Translations under genes and position numbers: made by a program
Notes under the pieces: model-generated
Told to the model about the DNA's origin: nothing
What the model saw: only the letters and a program-made list of their open reading frames with translations
Database searches by the model: none
Part shown: positions 1-4,095 of the stretch, piece by piece
Layout: each line of letters starts with the position of its first letter
Position numbering within the stretch: position 1 is the first letter of the stretch
NCBI GenBank assembly: GCA_900545075.1
Contig: UQXT01000106.1
Location: 1 to 6,438, forward strand
Reading direction: 5' to 3'
DNA from: an uncultured Collinsella sp.
Lineage (GTDB): Bacteria > Actinomycetota > Coriobacteriia > Coriobacteriales > Coriobacteriaceae
DNA length: 6,438 nt

Positions 1-30
1 CCCCCCCCCGACGCGCCCTTGCGCATATTG

Positions 31-80
31 CCTTCTCGGTTTCAAAACTTTAAAAAACTCGAGTTTTGAAACCGAGAAGG
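31..80. repeat. Perfect 19-bp inverted repeat
   Basis: The arms are 31-49 (CCTTCTCGGTTTCAAAACT) and 62-80, its exact reverse complement, separated by 12 bases. The spacer is A-rich, and 54-67 forms a nested 14-bp palindrome (AAAACTCGAGTTTT), so two alternative folds exist. No T-tract follows either arm and the stem is AT-rich towards its loop, which argues against a Rho-independent terminator. It lies just upstream of the ATPase remnant and could be a regulatory dyad or an element boundary. The repeat itself is certain; its role is unknown. Confidence 0.85.
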
Positions 81-101
81 AGCTGATGATGGCTTGGGTA
101 G

Positions 102-356
102 ACCACAATACGTACCGACTCCACTGTGTTGGAGAGGCTGGCCGAGTACATGATGGACAATTCCGGCAACCTTAACTCGCCCAACAACATCGTCAACGTC
201 CTCGACGCCAACAGGGTTCCCACCAACCACGTCGCCGTCGGACGCTACATCTCCTACCTCCGCGACGCCTTCGTCTTCTATGAGACGAAGCGCTACGACA
301 TCAAGGGGAAGAAGCATATTACTACCCGAAGAGGACTCCTTGCCAAAGCCCTTTGA
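102..356 (+). pseudogene. Remnant of AAA ATPase with DUF4143 C-terminal domain
   Basis: The reading frame translates to a segment containing LERLAEYMMDNSGN, then YISYLRDAFVFYETKRYDIKGKK. This order (helix ending in DN-x-GN, SPNNI, a turn, YL-x-DAF-x-F, RYDIKGK) is what I know from the DUF4143 region of gut-bacterial AAA ATPases of about 400 residues. Similarity seems to extend upstream of the GTG at 126, the first possible start, into codons from 102; an in-frame TAG lies at 99-101. The whole N-terminal ATPase domain (Walker A and B) is missing, and the end after HITTRRG departs from the family pattern before a TGA at 354-356. I therefore call it a decayed fragment, not a functional 77-residue protein. 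It runs convergently to the MerR gene, 12 bases away. Family assignment is from memory of motifs; the fragment status is more certain than the exact boundaries. Confidence 0.62.
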
Positions 357-368
357 GGTCGGGCGGCA

Positions 369-809
369 TTATTGAGTGTGGGCGTTATCGTAGGTATCTT
401 TGATTTCTTCCGGCAAATTGTCGGGAATCAGCGCCTTCACTCTATCCTCGTTGCCATCTTGGATCGCCTGCTCGTAGTACCAGCATTTGAACTTCAACAT
501 GTCCAGCGCGCGGTTCATCTTCGCGATCTCCGACTCCATGTGGGCCTTTCGCTCCTCGAACATGGCCTTGCGCTTGGGGTATGTCGATGGGCCTTCCGCA
601 CACCATTCCATGAACAGTCGGATGTCCTTGATCTCCATCCCAGCCTTCTTTAAGCATTCAATGACTCGAAGCGACTCGAGTTCCGTATCGCCGAATCGGC
701 GAATGCCGGATGTCCGTTCCAGCCCCGGGAACAATCCCTGCTTGTCGTAATAACGCAGCGTGGAAACGGGCAGACCGAACATCTCCGCCACCTGTCCGAT
801 TGTGTACAT
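369..809 (-). CDS. MerR-family transcriptional regulator, AdhR/NmlR-like
   Basis: This is a 146-residue DNA-binding activator. The N-terminus (IGQVAEMFGLPVSTLRYYDKQGL) is the MerR helix-turn-helix and first wing, followed by SGIRRFGDTELESLRVIECLKKAGM, the second wing and helix pair. A long dimerisation helix spans about residues 80-120 (ERKAHMESEIAKMNRALDML), followed by a charged tail. Cys52 sits where Bacillus subtilis AdhR, as I recall it, has its reactive Cys52; other cysteines are at about 69 and 109. There is no SoxR-type Fe-S cysteine cluster and no CueR/ZntR metal-binding loop. The start at 809 is supported by GGAGG a few bases upstream. It is divergent from the flavoprotein gene at 915, with a MerR-type operator between them, so it probably controls that cassette and itself. 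Family assignment is firm; the signal (aldehyde, quinone or other electrophile) is inference. Confidence 0.93.
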   Translation of the reverse strand: MYTIGQVAEMFGLPVSTLRYYDKQGLFPGLERTSGIRRFGDTELESLRVIECLKKAGMEIKDIRLFMEWCAEGPSTYPKRKAMFEERKAHMESEIAKMNRALDMLKFKCWYYEQAIQDGNEDRVKALIPDNLPEEIKDTYDNAHTQ

Positions 810-840
810 GGTCCCTCCGGATAAATCTGGAATTTACTCC

Positions 841-871
841 TTGACCTAAAGTTAGGTTTAGGTATTACCTT
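841..871 (+). promoter_or_regulatory. MerR-type promoter and operator for the flavoprotein cassette
   Basis: A -35 box TTGACC (841-846) and a -10-like TACCTT (866-871) are separated by 19 bases, the over-long spacing typical of promoters remodelled by MerR activators. The dyad ACCTAAA (844-850) / TTTAGGT (857-863) starts inside the -35 and ends just before the -10. From memory this is the same geometry as the SoxR site at soxS, and 14 of 18 bases of CCTAAAGTTAGGTTTAGG match that site. The nearby MerR gene is the obvious binder. Confidence 0.75.
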
Positions 872-883
872 TATTTTCGTCAA
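855..883 (-). promoter_or_regulatory. Possible divergent promoter of the MerR gene
   Basis: On the minus strand TTGACG (883-878) is followed after 17 bases by TAAACC (860-855), a weak -10. The -10 would overlap the MerR dyad, so regulator binding could repress its own gene while activating the other direction. The -35 is good and the -10 matches only three of six consensus bases, so this is tentative. Confidence 0.4.
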
Positions 884-914
884 TATATATAAGGAGTGCA
901 AGGGGTATTCCGTA

Positions 915-1454
915 ATGAGCAAAACGGTTTTGATAGTCTCTTCAAGTCCTCGAAAGAATGGCAATTCCGAGACGTTGGCGGACGCATTCGCCAAAGGTGC
1001 GCAGGAAGCGGGGCACAGCGTGGAGACCGTGCGCCTGCGCGAAAAGCAGCTCGGCTTCTGCAAGGGCTGCCTTGCCTGCCTAAAGCTTGGGCGCTGCGTC
1101 ATCCAAGACGATGCCGTGGAAATTGCCGCCAAAATGCACGATGCGGATGTGTTGGTGTTCGCAACGCCCGTCTACTACTACAGCGTCTGCGGCCAGCTCA
1201 AGACCATGCTGGACCGCGCCAACCCGCTTTTCGGCTCCGATTATGCATTCACCGAGGCGTATCTATTGGCAACGGCGGCGGAGAGTGGGCGCTCGACCTT
1301 CGACGGCGCGAAAAAGGCCGTGCGGGGATGGGTCGACTGCTTCTCCCGCTGCACGCTTGCCGGAACGGTTTTCGCTGGCGGCGTGAACGACGTGGGCGAA
1401 ATCGCCGGACATCCCGCCCTAGAGCAGGCGCGACGAATGGGCATGGGAATCTAG
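915..1454 (+). CDS. Flavodoxin-fold NAD(P)H oxidoreductase, iron-sulfur flavoprotein type
   Basis: This is a 179-residue cytosolic protein of the NADPH-dependent FMN reductase/Isf superfamily. The FMN phosphate loop is SSSPRKNGNSE (residues 9-19). FATPVYYYSVCGQLKTMLDR (about 82-101) is the second flavin-contacting loop of this family. The cysteines C49-x2-C52-x2-C55-x5-C61 fit the compact motif that binds a [4Fe-4S] cluster in archaeal iron-sulfur flavoprotein (known for Isf; inferred here). Length is normal for the family. The start at 915 is preceded by AAGGGG (900-905) about nine bases upstream; AAGGAG at 891 is further away. It is the first gene after the MerR-type promoter and lies 61 bases before the CMD/cupin gene, so an operon is likely. 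It probably transfers electrons from a reduced carrier to a small molecule such as a quinone or O2; the true substrate is unknown. Confidence 0.9.
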   Translation: MSKTVLIVSSSPRKNGNSETLADAFAKGAQEAGHSVETVRLREKQLGFCKGCLACLKLGRCVIQDDAVEIAAKMHDADVLVFATPVYYYSVCGQLKTMLDRANPLFGSDYAFTEAYLLATAAESGRSTFDGAKKAVRGWVDCFSRCTLAGTVFAGGVNDVGEIAGHPALEQARRMGMGI

Positions 1455-1494
1455 ACGCGGCTTAGCTGCACGGAAGCAGTTTGTACTCAAAACC

Positions 1495-1514
1495 ATCGAC
1501 AGGAGGAAATCGAT
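1495..1514 (+). promoter_or_regulatory. Strong RBS in a small hairpin loop before the CMD/cupin gene
   Basis: AGGAGG (1501-1506) lies nine to ten bases before the ATG at 1516 and fixes that start. ATCGA (1495-1499) and TCGAT (1510-1514) could pair and leave the Shine-Dalgarno exposed in a 10-base loop. The RBS is clear; the five-base stem is weak and may be chance. Confidence 0.6.
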
Positions 1515-1515
1515 C

Positions 1516-2280
1516 ATGGCAATTAAACAGACGGCAGGCAGAGATGCCCTGGGGAACTTTGCCCCCAAATTCGCTCAGCTCAACGACGACGTGCTGTTTG
1601 GCGAGGTATGGAGCCGGGAGGACGATCTTTCCTTGCGCGATCGCAGCATAGTGACGGTGGTTGCCCTAATGGCGCAGGGCCTGACGGACTCCTCGTTCCA
1701 ATATCATCTGATGTCCGCAAAGAACAACGGCGTGACCAGGGCGGAGATAGCGGAGATCCTTACGCACGCGGCGTTTTACGCGGGCTGGCCCAAGGCATGG
1801 GCGGCCTTCCGTATGGCGAAGGAGGTCTGGGCGGATGACGATGCCACCGACGCAAAGGCCGAGCACCAAAACGAGATGGCCTTTCCCATCGGTGCCCCCA
1901 ACGACGCATTTGCGAAGTACTTTATCGGGCAAAGCTACCTCGCGCCCCTTTCCACCAAGCAGGTCGGCATTTACAACGTTACGTTCGAGCCCGGCTGCCG
2001 CAACAACTGGCACATCCATCACGCCAAAAGCGGTGGCGGACAGATCCTCGTCTGCGTGGCTGGTCGAGGGCTTTACCAGGAATGGGGCAAACCGGCACAA
2101 GAGCTGTGCCCTGGCGATGTAGTAAATATTCCCGCGGGCGTAAAGCACTGGCACGGTGCGGCGCCCGACAGCTGGTTCTCCCATCTCGCAGTGGAGGTTC
2201 CGGGCGAGGAGGCCTCCAACGAGTGGTTGGAGCCCGTGGACGACGAGCAATACCTTAAAGCGACTGACAAGGAGGCTTAG
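1516..2280 (+). CDS. Carboxymuconolactone decarboxylase/cupin fusion protein
   Basis: This 254-residue protein has two domains. Residues about 20-105 are a carboxymuconolactone decarboxylase (CMD) domain: SLRDRSIVTVVALMAQG, then GVTRAEIAEILTHAAFYAGWPKAW with the conserved His84 and GWP. No AhpD-type CxxC is present, so peroxidase activity of that kind is not expected. Residues about 145-230 are a cupin: motif 1 is WHIHHAKSGGGQILVCVAGRG with likely ligands His166, His168 and Gln176, and motif 2 is PAGVKHWHG with His211. Gln in place of the usual Glu is known in several cupins of this type. Such fusions occur in many gut anaerobes beside flavoproteins, but their substrate is not established. 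The gene sits between the flavoprotein and the hydrolase, and its last codons carry the next gene's Shine-Dalgarno. Domain calls are firm; a true decarboxylase role in protocatechuate breakdown is unlikely, as no other pathway gene is here. Confidence 0.92.
   Translation: MAIKQTAGRDALGNFAPKFAQLNDDVLFGEVWSREDDLSLRDRSIVTVVALMAQGLTDSSFQYHLMSAKNNGVTRAEIAEILTHAAFYAGWPKAWAAFRMAKEVWADDDATDAKAEHQNEMAFPIGAPNDAFAKYFIGQSYLAPLSTKQVGIYNVTFEPGCRNNWHIHHAKSGGGQILVCVAGRGLYQEWGKPAQELCPGDVVNIPAGVKHWHGAAPDSWFSHLAVEVPGEEASNEWLEPVDDEQYLKATDKEA
2269..2275 (+). promoter_or_regulatory. RBS of the alpha/beta hydrolase inside the previous gene
   Basis: AAGGAGG lies within the last codons of the CMD/cupin gene, seven bases before the ATG at 2283. 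Only two bases separate the stop and the next start, which points to translational coupling and one mRNA. Confidence 0.8.
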
Positions 2281-2282
2281 GC

Positions 2283-3254
2283 ATGGAGCAGTTGAAACTG
2301 ACGCAGGAATGGGACAAGGTGTTCCCCAAAAACGACAAGGTTGAGCACAGCAAGGCGACCTTCCACAACCGCTACGGCATCACGCTGGCTGCCGACGTGT
2401 ACGTGCCTAAGAACGCGGAAGGCAAGCTGCCCGCCATCGCCGTCAGCGGCCCGTTTGGCGCGGTGAAGGAGCAGTCCTCCGGTCTGTACGCGCAGAAAAT
2501 GGCGGAGCTGGGCTTTTTCGCAATTGCCTTTGACCCGTCCTATACCGGCGAGAGCGGCGGTACGCCCCGCTATGTGGCATCCCCGGACATCAACACCGAG
2601 GACTTCTGCGCAGCGGTGGATTTCCTCTCCGTGCAGGAAAGCGTTGACCCGGAGCGTATCGGCATTATCGGTATCTGCGGTTGGGGCGGCATGGCAGTCA
2701 ATGCGGCGGCCATCGACACCCGTATCAAAGCTACCGCGGCTATGACCATGTACGATATGACCCGCGTGACCGCAAACGGCTATTTTGACGCCGAGGATTC
2801 CGAGCAGGCGCGCTTTGAAAAGCGGAAAGCGTTGAACGTGCGGCGCACCGAGGACTATAAAAACGACGGCTATGCGCTGGCGGGCGGCGTGGTCGATCCG
2901 CTACCGGAGGACGCGCCGCAGTTTGTAGCGGACTATTACGCCTACTACAAAACTCCGCGAGGCTACCATCCCCGCAGCCTGAACTCCAACGGTGGTTGGA
3001 ATGTGACGTCCTCGCTGTCGTTCCTGAATATGCCGATTTTGCAATACAGCAGCGAAATTCGCTCTGCGGTACTGCTGGTGCATGGCGAGAAAGCACACTC
3101 CCGCTATTTCAGCGAAACCGCGTACGGCAAGCTGACGGGGGACAACAAGGAATTGCTCATTATCCCCGGCGCCAGCCATACCGACCTTTACGATCAGATG
3201 GACGTCATTCCGTTTAAAAAGCTGAAAGCGTTCTTTGAGGAATATCTGAAATAA
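2283..3254 (+). CDS. Alpha/beta hydrolase with cysteine nucleophile (YcjY/dienelactone hydrolase-like)
   Basis: This is a 323-residue hydrolase with no signal peptide, so it is probably cytosolic. The fold is visible in order: strand AIAVSGPFG (about 51-59, oxyanion region), FAIAFDPSYTGESGG (79-93), DPERIGIIGICGWGGMAVNAA (122-142) as the nucleophile elbow, LLVHGEKAHSRYFSE (264-278) and the histidine loop PGASHTDLYD (295-304). The likely triad is Cys132, His299 and an acid near Glu269 or Asp301. The elbow reads G-I-C-G-W-G, so the usual serine is cysteine, as in dienelactone hydrolase; I believe this is normal for the subfamily. A long insert (about 155-250) forms a cap. It follows the CMD/cupin gene by two bases and is almost certainly cotranscribed. 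It may hydrolyse an ester or lactone made or bound by its neighbours; the substrate is unknown. Family assignment is firm. Confidence 0.93.
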   Translation: MEQLKLTQEWDKVFPKNDKVEHSKATFHNRYGITLAADVYVPKNAEGKLPAIAVSGPFGAVKEQSSGLYAQKMAELGFFAIAFDPSYTGESGGTPRYVASPDINTEDFCAAVDFLSVQESVDPERIGIIGICGWGGMAVNAAAIDTRIKATAAMTMYDMTRVTANGYFDAEDSEQARFEKRKALNVRRTEDYKNDGYALAGGVVDPLPEDAPQFVADYYAYYKTPRGYHPRSLNSNGGWNVTSSLSFLNMPILQYSSEIRSAVLLVHGEKAHSRYFSETAYGKLTGDNKELLIIPGASHTDLYDQMDVIPFKKLKAFFEEYLK

Positions 3255-3361
3255 GGCGTGCCTTGATTCAACACCAAGTCTCTAGCAACGATTCTTCTAA
3301 AGAGTGGGAGTAGCTGAAACGAGGCGATTGATTAACTCCATTCGTTTTGGTTACAAGAAAA

Positions 3362-3383
3362 CATGCTGCGCGCCTGCAGCATG
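3362..3383 (+). other. Leader hairpin before the second flavoprotein gene
   Basis: CATGCTGC (3362-3369) and GCAGCATG (3376-3383) form a perfect 8-bp stem with a 6-base GCGCCT loop, 16 bases before the ATG at 3400 and directly before the RBS. No T-run follows, so it is not a standard terminator. It could stabilise or regulate the mRNA leader, or be a protein-binding dyad. The rest of the 145-base gap (3255-3399) shows no gene and no clear promoter. Confidence 0.65.
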
Positions 3384-3399
3384 AGGGAGAGGGAATCCT

Positions 3400-3930
3400 A
3401 TGAATATCGTTGTATTGAGTGGTAGCCCGCGCAGGGGCGCCAATACCGATACCATGGTCGAGGCGTTTGCCGAGACCGCGCGTGAGGGCGGCAATACGGT
3501 TGAGATCGTCCGCGTTGCCGGCAAGAAGATCGCCGGCTGCTTGGGATGCCAGTACTGCTTTACCCATGAGGGCACCTGTGTGCAGAAGGACGACATGGCC
3601 AACGTGATCGAGTCGCTGAAAGACGCAGATATGGTCGTCTTCGCCTCGCCTATCTACTGGTTCGATATCACCGCGCAGGAGAAGGCCGCCATCGACCGCC
3701 TGTACGCCTTCGGTGCTACGGGTTTCCCGTTCACCAAGACGGCCCTTTTACTCGATAGTCACAGTGAGGGTGTTTATGATGCGGCGATTGCTATGTACAA
3801 GTCCACATGCGCGTACTGCAAGTGGGAGGACCAGGGCATTGTCACCATTAGCGGCATGACCGAGCGCGACAGCATGGCCTCCTCGCCCAAGCTGGAAGAG
3901 GTGCGAGAGCTCGCTCGCAAGCTCGCCTAA
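3400..3930 (+). CDS. Second flavodoxin-fold NAD(P)H oxidoreductase, Isf type
   Basis: This 176-residue protein is related to the product of 915-1454 but is not a recent copy. The FMN phosphate loop is SGSPRRGANTDTM (7-19) and the second flavin loop is FASPIYWFDITAQEKAAIDR (81-100). Cysteines C47-x2-C50-x2-C53-x6-C60 again match the compact [4Fe-4S] motif of iron-sulfur flavoproteins, with one more residue before the last Cys than in the first paralogue. An additional C137-x2-C140 pair occurs in the C-terminal half. The start at 3400 is supported by the GGGAGAGGG purine stretch seven bases upstream. It is separated from the hydrolase by 145 bases including a hairpin, so it may be independently transcribed. 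It converges on the topoisomerase gene with a strong terminator between. It likely reduces a small organic acceptor or shuttles electrons; the partner is unknown. Confidence 0.9.
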   Translation: MNIVVLSGSPRRGANTDTMVEAFAETAREGGNTVEIVRVAGKKIAGCLGCQYCFTHEGTCVQKDDMANVIESLKDADMVVFASPIYWFDITAQEKAAIDRLYAFGATGFPFTKTALLLDSHSEGVYDAAIAMYKSTCAYCKWEDQGIVTISGMTERDSMASSPKLEEVRELARKLA

Positions 3931-3958
3931 GGACAAGAAGAACGCATGGAAACTAGCG

Positions 3959-3992
3959 CTAGCGGAAGTGAGTGAGAGTGCACTTCTGCGAG
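3959..3992 (+). repeat. Imperfect hairpin downstream of the second flavoprotein
   Basis: The arm 3959-3970 pairs with 3981-3992 over 12 positions, with one G-U pair and one mismatch; the core GAAGTG/CACTTC is perfect. A 10-bp palindrome CTAGCGCTAG (3953-3962) overlaps its left side. It may act as an mRNA 3'-end stabiliser ahead of the true terminator. Confidence 0.45.
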
Positions 3993-3998
3993 CAAATG

Positions 3999-4054
3999 GT
4001 AAAAGAAAGGGCCTCGGAGTGCAGCTAATCGCGTCTCGGGACCCTTTCTTTTAC
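3999..4054. terminator. Bidirectional Rho-independent terminator
   Basis: GTAAAAGAAAGGG (3999-4011) and its exact complement CCCTTTCTTTTAC (4042-4054) make a perfect 13-bp stem around a 30-base loop that can pair further in part. The A-rich 5' arm and T-rich 3' arm supply a pyrimidine tract on either strand, so it can end both the flavoprotein mRNA (stop at 3930) and the topoisomerase mRNA (stop at 4096). Confidence 0.85.
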
Positions 4055-4095
4055 GGATTTGTGGTGGTACGACTCCCGCGTTTTAACCAATCGCG

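Noticed and set aside
1..9. Run of nine C bases at the window edge
   Set aside because: Could be a phase-variable tract or an assembly edge artefact, but without the flanking sequence nothing can be supported.
31..80. Rho-independent terminator for a gene left of the window
   Set aside because: No T-tract follows the stem and the loop-proximal stem is AT-rich; a regulatory or element dyad fits better.
650..1132. 160-codon minus-strand frame spanning the MerR/flavoprotein intergenic region
   Set aside because: It would run through the operator and both neighbouring genes, has no recognisable domain and lacks an RBS.
896..1465. 189-codon plus-strand frame overlapping the first flavoprotein
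   Set aside because: Arg/Gly/Ala-rich shadow in a different frame; the 915 frame holds all flavodoxin motifs.
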